From Kangiellaceae bacterium (GTDB lineage: Bacteria > Pseudomonadota > Gammaproteobacteria > Enterobacterales > Kangiellaceae): 64,000 nucleotides of DNA. Positions 1 to 7,173 of this stretch are shown piece by piece (the first letter of the stretch is position 1; each line of letters opens with the position of its first letter). The DNA is taken from positions 1-64,000 of the forward strand of contig JAHRVB010000163.1 of the NCBI GenBank assembly GCA_019090895.1, in the 5' to 3' direction. The notes beneath the pieces were generated by a model, which saw only the letters and a program-made list of their open reading frames with translations, was not told where the DNA came from and did not search any database. The position numbers and the translations under genes were made by a program.

Positions 1-38
1 TTATCAATCAAATCAATCCCTTACGAGCTTTCATTTCT

Positions 39-65
39 AATTACTGCGCACGGTGCGCAGTAATT
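39..65. repeat. Perfect 13-bp palindrome
   Basis: AATTACTGCGCAC and its exact reverse complement flank a single G. A degenerate relative (TTACTGCGCA-ACG-TGCGC) lies near 49657-49673 in another intergenic region, so this may be a small dispersed palindromic repeat. No gene is visible on either side within 800 bp. Confidence 0.6.
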
Positions 66-145
66 GGGAAATCCATACCTTCCCGATCCCCTTATTAGTG
101 CGGTTAATTCGAGTTGCGATATGTAACCTTATTCAAAAACGCGCA

Positions 146-865
146 AGTGCTGTTGACCTTGATTTAACCCTTTTAAAGAGAAAATATTTCGCAGCACTAC
201 GCTCAAACACTCTTTCACTGATATGATTGGCATAGGGGTGTTAAATTGCTAGAAAGCCACTGGGCGAAAGGCGGTATTCTTTCCCTTCTCCAATTCCCCC
301 GCCCAGTGCCTACGAATGGCACGATGAAACTCATGGATTCCAAGATTAAGAAGGAGAGTGTTTGAGCAGAGCGAGTTCTCTCCTTCCTTTGAATTCGCTA
401 TCCGAAAAATCCGATAATTGAGTTTTATTCATTCTATGTAGCAAGTCGGATTTAGTTCGTCTTAACGCAAAGCATTTTTGGTTACTTTCGCCTAAGAGCG
501 CCTACTTTTGGTGGGGATTAAGCCAAAAGTAACTCGCACGCAAGTGAAACGGTGCGAAATGTTATTGACCTTAAATCAGTAATTTTAAAGAAAACCTATT
601 CCGCATCACTGCGCTCTTAGGCGATAGTAGGCAAAAGCTTTTTACGTTGAATCTAGCGCTTATTGAATGCATGTTAAGAGCGTTATTTTCAATTGGGCTC
701 CTTATAGGTTGATAGTGCCAATCATTGAAAGAGAACTCGCTACGCTCAAACACTCTTTCACTGATACGATTGGTATAGGGGTGTTAAATTGCTAGAAAGC
801 CACTGAGCAGAAGTGCATGATTTCCTAGCTCCTAGCTCCTAGCTCCTAGCTCCTAGCTCCTAGCC
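146..865. repeat. Composite intergenic repeat, copy R1
   Basis: This gene-free stretch shares long blocks with 13800-14155, 16200-16830 and, more weakly, 18180-18331. Shared landmarks include GATTGGCATAGGGGTG, TTAAATTGCTAGAAAGCCACT, a block around 310-480 that matches 16320-16500 closely, and a TACTTTTGG/CCAAAAGTA stem at 503-511/533-541. The 5' part (146-266) itself resembles 539-800, so the copy is internally duplicated. Short open frames here are broken and shared with the other copies, so I read it as non-coding. Positions 1-145 hold only the palindrome listed separately. Confidence 0.75.
824..865. repeat. Heptamer tandem array (CCTAGCT)6
   Basis: Six head-to-tail copies of CCTAGCT (the last ends CCTAGCC) sit about 35 bp after the AAATTGCTAGAAAGCCACT landmark of repeat R1 and about 45 bp before the -35 box of the next gene. 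The unit length of seven matches the TAGCAAC arrays elsewhere in the window, but the sequence differs. Confidence 0.9.
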
Positions 866-908
866 CCCAGCACAACTCTCCAACTTGATCAAAAAACAAA
901 CACTTTTC

Positions 909-936
909 TTGACAGGTGTGTATATGTGTATATACT
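909..936 (+). promoter_or_regulatory. Sigma-70 promoter with overlapping GntR-type operator
   Basis: TTGACA (909-914) and TATACT (931-936) are separated by 16 bp. The spacer and downstream DNA carry repeated GTGTATAT words and the palindrome GTATATAC (928-935), continuing to about 956. YtrA-type GntR repressors commonly bind such sites over their own promoter, so autoregulation of the following regulator-ABC operon is likely. Binding is inferred. Confidence 0.7.
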
Positions 937-975
937 GTGTATATCAAATATATACAGATAGGTAGAAACCAGTTA

Positions 976-1377
976 ATGCCACTTGATTTTATTTTGTCTC
1001 AAACCGACGGACGACCGATGTATCTGCAAATTATGGAGCAGATAAAAAGTAAGGTGTCTGTTGGAGATTGGCCACAAGGTCAAAAGTTGCCTTCTATTCG
1101 GGAGCTTGCCGTCGCCACTAAGGTAAGCGTTATTACGGTTAAACGCGCCTATCAAGAGCTGGAAAGAGAAGGAATTATTGTTACACAACATGGCAAAGGC
1201 TCGTTTATAGCGGAGGCCAGTAATCTTAATTCCAAATTAAAGGAACAAGAAATGGACAAACATCTATTAGAAGCAATCAATATCGCACGCTCATTAGGAT
1301 TAAGCGTGAATGATTTACAGCAACGACTTGAGTTACTTGAGCAACCGAAAAACAAAAAGTCGTCGGGAGAAGAATAG
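976..1377 (+). CDS. GntR family regulator, YtrA subfamily
   Basis: This is a small transcriptional repressor of 133 residues from the chosen ATG. The N-terminal half is a GntR winged helix (PMYLQIMEQIK, then GQKLPSIRELA and ITVKRAYQELE), and the short C-terminal tail lacks an FCD or UTRA effector domain, which is typical of the YtrA subfamily. A longer frame opens at 916, but that ATG lies inside the promoter spacer. The ATG at 976 has an AGGTAG ribosome site and gives the usual family N-terminus. The stop overlaps the GTG of the ABC ATPase by one base (TAGTG), so the two are translationally coupled. YtrA regulators normally repress a linked ABC transporter in response to envelope stress or antibiotics; the ligand here is unknown. 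Confidence 0.88.
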   Translation: MPLDFILSQTDGRPMYLQIMEQIKSKVSVGDWPQGQKLPSIRELAVATKVSVITVKRAYQELEREGIIVTQHGKGSFIAEASNLNSKLKEQEMDKHLLEAINIARSLGLSVNDLQQRLELLEQPKNKKSSGEE

Positions 1378-2312
1378 TGAACGAATATGCATTTGAAGTG
1401 AAAGGTGTGAGCAAGAGTTACCCTCACTTTCAATTATCAGATATCGATCTTCGGTTAGAGAAGGGGACTATTATGGGCTTTATCGGTCCTAACGGTGCCG
1501 GTAAGTCGACCACTATCCGAATACTCATGGGCTTGGTTCATCAAGACATTGGGGAGGTAAAGGTCTTGGGTTATTCAATGCCGAAAAATCAAGTCGCTGC
1601 TAAATGGGATATTGGATATGCCTCTGAAGATATGCGTTTGTACGCAAGAGGGTCCATTCAGTGGCACATGGATTTTGTTAAGTCGGTATTTCCAAGTTGG
1701 GATTCAAATTATGCCGCAACTCTGTTAAAGCGTTTCGACCTGAATTCTCACCAGAAAATTAAGGGCCTCTCACACGGTCAAAGAGTAAAAGCGGGTTTGT
1801 TGATGATTTTGGCCCGAAAGCCAAAACTGCTTATTTTAGACGAACCGACTACGGGTCTAGATCCAGTGGCAAGACACGAAGTGTTAAACGAGTTAATGGA
1901 TGTTTTGTTAGATGATGAGCGAAGTATTCTATTTTCCTCTCACAATACCCAAGATATCGAGCAGCTTTCTGATCTGATTACTTTCGTTGATAAAGGCAAA
2001 ATCATTCAGTCACAGGACAAAGAAAGCTATCTCGATAGTTGGCGGCGAATCAGGCTACATCTTTCTGCCGACGCGACTTTGCCTAACTTAAAGGGAGTGG
2101 TTGAACAACGAAGTGTTGGTAGCCAAGCGATTATCACTGCCAATGGTTTTAATGAGGAAATGGCACAAACTTATCAAAAATGTGGGGCGGAGATTCAAGC
2201 GATAGAAACCATGACCCTCGAAGAAATATTTGTCTCTGAAATACAAAATAATCGCCAAGACCTAAGAGCGGTTACAAATGATACCAAAGTAGAACAAGGG
2301 GGAAACGTATGA
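1377..2312 (+). CDS. ABC transporter ATP-binding protein
   Basis: This 311-residue nucleotide-binding subunit belongs to the ABC-2 exporter (CcmA/YtrB-like) group. Walker A is GPNGAGKST near residue 38, the signature is the divergent LSHGQRVKAG, and Walker B is LLILDEPTTGLDP followed by the SSHNTQDIEQ switch histidine. The C-terminal 90 residues are the variable extension common in this group. It starts with GTG overlapping the GntR stop, and its own TGA overlaps the permease ATG (ATGA), so the three genes form one tight operon. It should energise the permease at the inner membrane. The substrate cannot be told from sequence. Confidence 0.92.
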   Translation: MNEYAFEVKGVSKSYPHFQLSDIDLRLEKGTIMGFIGPNGAGKSTTIRILMGLVHQDIGEVKVLGYSMPKNQVAAKWDIGYASEDMRLYARGSIQWHMDFVKSVFPSWDSNYAATLLKRFDLNSHQKIKGLSHGQRVKAGLLMILARKPKLLILDEPTTGLDPVARHEVLNELMDVLLDDERSILFSSHNTQDIEQLSDLITFVDKGKIIQSQDKESYLDSWRRIRLHLSADATLPNLKGVVEQRSVGSQAIITANGFNEEMAQTYQKCGAEIQAIETMTLEEIFVSEIQNNRQDLRAVTNDTKVEQGGNV

Positions 2313-2983
2313 ATTATTCGTTAATAAAAGCAATGGTATTGAAAGACTGGTATCTTGCACGTTGGCCGATGCTGGGCTATTTTTCCGTGGGAGTAATATC
2401 GTTATTAACTTTAGCTTCAGGGACGACTACGGGATTTTATATCGGTTTTATTTTATGTCTTTCAACTATTGTCGTTATTGGAGTTCACTTAATCTTTACC
2501 ACTGTTGTTGGTGAACGAAAAGATCAGACTTTAGCCTTCATGATGAGTTTTCCGGTGAGCTATAAAGATTATACATTATCAAAGCTGGCGACAAACCTCA
2601 TTGGATTTATTGTTCCTTGGTTCGTACTAACTTTTGGTTCAGTTATCGTTATTTTTTCCAGCGATGGCTTGTCCGACGGTCTTGTTCCCTTCGTTACCAT
2701 CAGTCTTGGAGAAGTGTTTGTGGCTAATGTTCTAGTATTAACTATTGCGATTATCACCGAGTCAGAAGCATGGACAATCGTTGTGATGGCAACTTGCAAT
2801 ATCTGCGCATCTCTATTTAGTTTTTTAGTGACTAGTTTTCCTGAAATCGTTGAACATATGGAAGGAGATGTACCTGTCTGGAATTCAACGGTCAAGACGA
2901 TGTTATCAATAGAGATTACCTTGGTGGTTTTATTGCTTGCCGCTATTTTCTATGCTCAGTCGCGCAAGCGAGATTTTACTTAA
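2309..2983 (+). CDS. ABC-2 type permease
   Basis: This 224-residue integral membrane protein has about six hydrophobic segments (near residues 20-40, 45-65, 95-120, 130-155, 160-180 and 198-218). The pattern of paired helices, the charged loop GERKDQTLAFMMSFPVSYKDY after helix two and the ATGA overlap with the ATPase gene identify it as the membrane partner of that ATPase. YtrA-linked permeases of this size act in export or in sensing membrane-active compounds. No signal peptide or extra domain is seen. About 90 bp of AT-rich sequence without a clear hairpin separates it from the next gene. Confidence 0.85.
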   Translation: MNYSLIKAMVLKDWYLARWPMLGYFSVGVISLLTLASGTTTGFYIGFILCLSTIVVIGVHLIFTTVVGERKDQTLAFMMSFPVSYKDYTLSKLATNLIGFIVPWFVLTFGSVIVIFSSDGLSDGLVPFVTISLGEVFVANVLVLTIAIITESEAWTIVVMATCNICASLFSFLVTSFPEIVEHMEGDVPVWNSTVKTMLSIEITLVVLLLAAIFYAQSRKRDFT

Positions 2984-3071
2984 TAGATAAAAATACTCAA
3001 GTTTCTATGATTCGAATTTGGTAATCGTTATCTAAAATTCTAATTTATTAATTATCCCAGAGGAAATTAAA

Positions 3072-4286
3072 ATGATACACGCAAATACAAGCGAGGCTGC
3101 CGCTCGCTTTGAAGAAAAGGTAGCACAACCTGTAATTGGTGAACGATTGCATTATATGGACAACATTCGAGCTCTCGCAATGTTACTCGGTGTGCTGTTT
3201 CACGCGGCGCTAGCCTACAGTCCATTGATGCACAATTTATGGTTTACAACGGGTGGTGAAAGTTCAGTAATAATCGATTTTGTTGCTTTTTTCACTCATT
3301 TGTTTCGAATGCCAGTATTTTTCCTTATATCAGGTTTTTTCGCCGTGATGCTAATCGACAAGCGCGGAATTAGTGGCATGATTAGGAATCGGTCGTTAAG
3401 GATTTTACTACCTTTCGTGGTTTTTGTTCCTGTTTTGATGGTTGCCTATATGTTATCAATTGGTTGGGCAATGGAAAATGTCACTAATCTTTCTCCGATG
3501 CTACAGTTCTTTAAAATGATGCAAGGTAATCCAGATGCGCCACAGCCACCTTTGAGCACGATGCATTTGTGGTTTCTATTTAATCTGTATTTATTTATTC
3601 TAGTTGCGGTGATTTTGCACAAGACAAATTTCTTTGCAGCAAAATGGGTTAGCAAGATCGTTACGGCAAAATTCTTAATGCTAGTTTTTCCAGTCTTATT
3701 AGTGCCGTCTTTAGCGACACAATTTGCTCCTCATCCTGCGCCGGAAAAATTTTATCCTGAATTATGGTCATTCGGATTTTATGGAATATTCTTTTTAATG
3801 GGCGGTGTCATTTTTAAGAATAGAGATTTGCTCGATGAGATAGCTCACTTTAAACATTGGTTACTGGCAATCGGTTTAGCAAGTTACGGTTATTTTTATT
3901 ATACTCTACCGTCAACCGTGTCTATCGAACAGATAATGGCGATGGTAGCTGGACCGCAATTTAAAGTCGACCATTTGCCAGTCGCCCTCGCCGAAGCCGT
4001 GGTAGCTGTATACTTGTCTCTGTACTTGCTAATAGTTGGAAAGAAGCTATTAAACCAGCGTAATACAACTATGAAATGGATAGCCGACTCATCCTATTGG
4101 GTTTATTTGGCACATATGCCAATTTTACTAATGGTACAATTCTGGTTAGCTGATATAGAAATGAACATGTGGTTTAAGTTTCTAATAAGCTGTGTTGCTA
4201 CCTTTGGTATCGGTTTTATCAGCTATCTGGTTTTAGTAAGATGGACAGCACTGGGCTGGATGTTAAGCGGTAGAAATAAGTTGTAA
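3072..4286 (+). CDS. Acyltransferase 3 family membrane protein
   Basis: This 404-residue inner-membrane protein belongs to the acyltransferase-3 (OafA/OpgC-like) family. It has the typical start YMDNIRALAMLLGVLFHA, whose histidine (about H44) is the conserved catalytic one, followed by about ten membrane helices and the motif MPVFFLISGFF. Relatives transfer acyl or succinyl groups to exported glycans or lipids, often periplasmic glucans. The substrate here is unknown. It has a good AGGAAA ribosome site and sits 88 bp downstream of the ABC permease, so read-through from that operon is possible but unproven. Confidence 0.85.
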   Translation: MIHANTSEAAARFEEKVAQPVIGERLHYMDNIRALAMLLGVLFHAALAYSPLMHNLWFTTGGESSVIIDFVAFFTHLFRMPVFFLISGFFAVMLIDKRGISGMIRNRSLRILLPFVVFVPVLMVAYMLSIGWAMENVTNLSPMLQFFKMMQGNPDAPQPPLSTMHLWFLFNLYLFILVAVILHKTNFFAAKWVSKIVTAKFLMLVFPVLLVPSLATQFAPHPAPEKFYPELWSFGFYGIFFLMGGVIFKNRDLLDEIAHFKHWLLAIGLASYGYFYYTLPSTVSIEQIMAMVAGPQFKVDHLPVALAEAVVAVYLSLYLLIVGKKLLNQRNTTMKWIADSSYWVYLAHMPILLMVQFWLADIEMNMWFKFLISCVATFGIGFISYLVLVRWTALGWMLSGRNKL

Positions 4287-4340
4287 TTTAACTAATTGTG
4301 CTGAAAATTAAAATGTTGCAACCAATTTAGGGAATTAAGA

Positions 4341-4721
4341 ATGAATCTCAATCAAATCACTTTACCTGTTCAAGATATGGAAGCAGCAACTCGTTTTTAT
4401 AGACGAATGGGCTTTCTACAAATTGTTGATACCGCGCATTATGCGCGGTTTGAATCCATCGATGGTGATGCTACTTTTTCGCTCAGTGTCGACAAGGATA
4501 ATACGCCACATCGAACGACCATTTATTTCGAGCATGAAGCATTGGATGAGCTGGTTAAGAATCTCGAGTTAAAAGGTTTTATATTTAAACAACAGCCAAC
4601 AGATGAAAGGCATTTGTGGCGCGAAGCAATTTTATTTGACCCTAGCGGCAATAAAATAAAACTCTATTGGGCAGGAGAGAATCGACTTAATCCACCGTGG
4701 CGAGTTGAACTCAAAGAATAG
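4341..4721 (+). CDS. VOC (glyoxalase/bleomycin resistance) family protein
   Basis: This 126-residue single-domain protein has the vicinal-oxygen-chelate fold: NQITLPVQDMEAATRFYRRM opens the first beta-alpha-beta-beta-beta unit and ILFDPSGNKIKLYWAG closes the second. The last motif carries the usual metal-binding glutamate position replaced by K (NKIKLY), so metal binding is doubtful. The function could be lyase, dioxygenase or resistance binding protein. A perfect palindrome (4431-4449) lies within the coding sequence, and an 18-bp tandem duplication covers its final codons and stop. Confidence 0.82.
   Translation: MNLNQITLPVQDMEAATRFYRRMGFLQIVDTAHYARFESIDGDATFSLSVDKDNTPHRTTIYFEHEALDELVKNLELKGFIFKQQPTDERHLWREAILFDPSGNKIKLYWAGENRLNPPWRVELKE
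4431..4449. repeat. Perfect 9-bp palindrome inside a coding region
   Basis: ACCGCGCAT and its reverse complement ATGCGCGGT flank one T, within the VOC gene. It encodes TAHYAR, so both coding and symmetry are kept. Its meaning is unknown. Confidence 0.5.
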
Positions 4722-4739
4722 GTTGAACTCAAAGAATAG
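4704..4739. repeat. 18-bp exact tandem duplication at a stop codon
   Basis: GTTGAACTCAAAGAATAG occurs twice in direct succession (4704-4721 and 4722-4739). The first copy holds the last codons and the stop of the VOC gene, and the second is an untranslated copy just after it. The perfect identity suggests a recent slippage event. Confidence 0.9.
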
Positions 4740-4785
4740 AAGAACACTAATCCACAAAAACAAGAAGTCAGGTTTAATTAAACAC

Positions 4786-5271
4786 ATGAGTCAACTCGAG
4801 AACCAAACGTTCACCATTGCTCCTCAATATAACCTTAAAAACTTTCAAAATTATTGGGGAGTTGCTATGGTTTCGATATTGGTTTGTTTTGTTATTGCTT
4901 ATCTTAGCGATTCCAAGGCGTTTCAATCTTATGCTTTGGGCGGTGGAGTGGTTTTTATTCTTATCTATTTCCAATCGATTAAAAGTCGCAATGCCGAGCA
5001 ACAAAAAGGTTGGGCAAATATTTTATTGACAGATGGACAATTAAAAATCACTCAAGATAATAGTCTTTTGTGGTCGAAGGAAATTGCACAGCTAAAATCT
5101 GTGGAATTGGAACTAAAAAGATTTCTTTCCTTCTCAAGTAAAGGGTTACTCATAAAAAGCCTAGATGACGATTCCTATTATATTAACATCCCAAAACCTT
5201 ATTCCGTTGAGGCTCCAATAGAATTGGTTGTGGACGAAATCAATAAGAGAATTGATCAGAAAAACAGCTAA
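4786..5271 (+). CDS. Small membrane protein of unknown function
   Basis: This 161-residue protein is predicted to have two adjacent membrane helices (near residues 24-42 and 47-65 from this start) followed by a soluble C-terminal region with a PH-like look (ILLTDGQLKITQDN, LLWSKEIAQLKSVEL). I do not recognise a named family with certainty; bacterial PH or DUF-type membrane proteins share this layout. A longer frame can start at TTG 4705 inside the 18-bp duplication, but ATG 4786 with an upstream AGTCAGG is the better start. It follows the VOC gene closely and may be co-transcribed with it. Confidence 0.65.
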   Translation: MSQLENQTFTIAPQYNLKNFQNYWGVAMVSILVCFVIAYLSDSKAFQSYALGGGVVFILIYFQSIKSRNAEQQKGWANILLTDGQLKITQDNSLLWSKEIAQLKSVELELKRFLSFSSKGLLIKSLDDDSYYINIPKPYSVEAPIELVVDEINKRIDQKNS

Positions 5272-5281
5272 TCAATTCATT

Positions 5282-5310
5282 TTGACAGCCCGGCTAGTCA
5301 TCATACAACT
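5282..5310 (+). promoter_or_regulatory. Promoter with putative FCD-regulator operator
   Basis: TTGACA (5282-5287) and a weak -10 TACAAC (5304-5309) are 16 bp apart. Over the -10 lies CATCATACAACT (5299-5310), the reverse complement of AGTTGTATGATG. The same 12-mer with one pyrimidine change, AGTTGTACGATG, lies before kdgD at 6158-6169. Shared sites before the regulator and its target operon point to autoregulation by the FCD regulator. Confidence 0.55.
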
Positions 5311-5382
5311 GGCATGTTAAAGTACTGATAAAGGAAAATGACCCCATTTTTTCTAATTTATCCATCAGCTATAAAAGTTAAT

Positions 5383-6120
5383 ATGCCGAACATCAATAAA
5401 CAACGTCCTCGTAATTTGGCCCAGCAATTGGTTGCGGATTTATCCGAAAGCATTGCTCGCGGACATATTAAGCCAGGCGATAAACTTCCCACTGAATCTG
5501 CCATTATGACTCAATATGGTGTCAGTCGTACGGTGGTGCGGGAAGCTATTTCAAGGCTTCAAGCATCCGGTACGGTAGAGACCCGGCACGGTATAGGCAC
5601 TTTTGTGTTGCAGGCGCCGAATGAAGGAAAGTTTAGAATTGATCCAGCGTCAGTTGTGACTCTGGAAGATATTATTGCCATTTTGGAGTTGCGTATAAGT
5701 CTCGAAGTTGAATCGGCGGGGTTAGCGGCTAAGAGGCGCACAAAGCAGCAGCTAAAGGCGATGCGAGAAGCATTAGATGCTTTACTTAAAAGCCAAAAAC
5801 AAGGAAAAGATGCTGTTTTTGCCGACTTCCAATTTCATTCCTTAATAGCGCAGGCCACCGCGAATCAGTATTTCTCCGATATATTAAATCATCTTGGTAC
5901 CACTATTATTCCTCGCACTAGAGTTAATTTCGCCAAGGTTTCCAATAAAAATCAGCAAGAATATCTTGAACGAGTTAATAAAGAGCACGAAGATATTTTT
6001 GAATCTATCGCTCGGCAAGATTCTGATAGCGCCCGGGCCGCAATGAGACTGCACCTTACTAATAGTCGTGAGCGACTGCGTAGTTTGCATCCACAAGGTA
6101 AATCTTCAACTTCTGACTAG
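5383..6120 (+). CDS. GntR family regulator with FCD domain, likely aldarate-responsive
   Basis: This 245-residue regulator has an N-terminal GntR winged helix (RNLAQQLVADLSESIARG, KLPTESAIMTQYGVSRTVVREAISRL) and a C-terminal all-helical FCD ligand domain. The FCD domain starts at about residue 75 (EDIIAILELRISLEVESAGL) and carries metal or carboxylate ligands in FHSLIAQATAN and a later conserved H (MRLHL). FadR/UxuR/KdgR-type members bind sugar acids. ATG 5338 gives 15 extra hydrophobic residues and has AAGGA only two bases upstream; I prefer 5383, whose product begins like other family members, although it lacks a clear ribosome site. It lies 100 bp upstream of kdgD in the same direction and most likely controls the galactarate genes. 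Confidence 0.85.
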   Translation: MPNINKQRPRNLAQQLVADLSESIARGHIKPGDKLPTESAIMTQYGVSRTVVREAISRLQASGTVETRHGIGTFVLQAPNEGKFRIDPASVVTLEDIIAILELRISLEVESAGLAAKRRTKQQLKAMREALDALLKSQKQGKDAVFADFQFHSLIAQATANQYFSDILNHLGTTIIPRTRVNFAKVSNKNQQEYLERVNKEHEDIFESIARQDSDSARAAMRLHLTNSRERLRSLHPQGKSSTSD

Positions 6121-6157
6121 TAACTAGTTGTTATATGACTTGATCACTTAAATCTAT

Positions 6158-6180
6158 AGTTGTACGATGTCCTACAACAA
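6158..6180 (+). promoter_or_regulatory. Putative operator upstream of kdgD
   Basis: AGTTGTACGATG (6158-6169) matches the inverted site before the regulator gene. It also forms an inverted repeat GTTGTA-N8-TACAAC (6159-6178). A third, looser version AGTTGTTATATGACT lies at 6126-6140 just after the regulator stop. Palindromes of this kind are usual for FCD-GntR dimers. Binding is inferred. Confidence 0.55.
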
Positions 6181-6220
6181 AGTGCAATTATTGATACGTT
6201 AAAAGAATAGGTAGACGTTA

Positions 6221-7132
6221 ATGAACCCAGAACAACTTAAACAAATCATCTCTGAAGGATTGTTGTCTTTTCCTGTCACAGACTTCGATGAACAAGGAGA
6301 TTTTAATCGAGCCGGTTATATCAAACGATTGGATTGGTTGGCGCCGTACGGAGCGAGTGCTTTGTTCGCAGCAGGTGGCACGGGAGAATTCTTTTCGTTA
6401 CAACCAACAGAATTTTCTGAAATTATTAAGGTTGCGGTTAATACCTGCAAAGGTCAAGTTCCTATTATCGCTGGAGTCGGTGGTTCAACTCGAGCAGCCA
6501 TTGAGTATGCAAAAGAGGCGGAAGCGCAAGGAGCCGCGGGTGTTCTATTGTTGCCACACTATTTAACGGAAGCTAATCAACAGGGATTAATTGCGCACAT
6601 ACAAGCCGTTTGTCTTTCAGTTAAGTGCGGCGTTATCGTTTACAACAGAAATGTCTGTCAGCTAACAGCAGAGAGCTTAGAAATTCTTACAGAGCGTTGC
6701 CCTAATCTGATTGGCTTTAAGGATGGTCTAGGCGAAATAGAGCCAATGGTTAAAATTCGGCGACGACTAGGAGGCCGACTTAGCTACTTGGGCGGACTGC
6801 CCACGGCTGAAGTCTATGCAAGTGCCTACAAAGCGCTGGGTGTACCCGTTTATTCGTCTGCAGTATTCAATTTTATTCCTAAAACAGCGATGGATTTTTA
6901 TCGTGCAGTGACCAACGATGATACTAATACAATCAATACATTGTTGGACGAGTTCTTTTTACCTTATCTTGAAATTAGAAACCAATCGGCTGGATACGCG
7001 GTAAGTATCGTCAAAGCCGGCGCAAAAATTGTAGGCTACGATGCTGGGCCTGTGCGGTCGCCGCTGACCGATTTAGTACCAAATGAAATTGAGCAATTGA
7101 AACAACTCATCGATAAACTTGGGCCTCAATAA
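6221..7132 (+). CDS. kdgD: 5-dehydro-4-deoxyglucarate dehydratase (DHDPS/NAL family)
   Basis: This 303-residue class I lyase converts 5-keto-4-deoxy-D-glucarate to 2-ketoglutarate semialdehyde, CO2 and water. Family marks are [14 protein letters not shown] (phosphate or carboxylate loop), VIVYNRN with the conserved Tyr141, and [14 protein letters not shown] with the Schiff-base Lys167. The replacement of the usual GGTGE(A/N)xxLT by GGTGEFFSL is typical of KdgD rather than of dihydrodipicolinate synthase. It heads the galactarate operon, has an AGGTAG ribosome site, and is followed 42 bp later by the semialdehyde dehydrogenase that takes its product. An ordinary DapA is unlikely given these neighbours. 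Confidence 0.92.
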   Translation: MNPEQLKQIISEGLLSFPVTDFDEQGDFNRAGYIKRLDWLAPYGASALFAAGGTGEFFSLQPTEFSEIIKVAVNTCKGQVPIIAGVGGSTRAAIEYAKEAEAQGAAGVLLLPHYLTEANQQGLIAHIQAVCLSVKCGVIVYNRNVCQLTAESLEILTERCPNLIGFKDGLGEIEPMVKIRRRLGGRLSYLGGLPTAEVYASAYKALGVPVYSSAVFNFIPKTAMDFYRAVTNDDTNTINTLLDEFFLPYLEIRNQSAGYAVSIVKAGAKIVGYDAGPVRSPLTDLVPNEIEQLKQLIDKLGPQ

Positions 7133-7173
7133 CTAAATAACGAACCAACGAACAGACAGGAAAAATATATACA

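Noticed and set aside
571-753. 60-codon minus-strand frame in repeat R1
   Set aside because: It lies in repeated DNA, is broken in the other copies and has no ribosome site.
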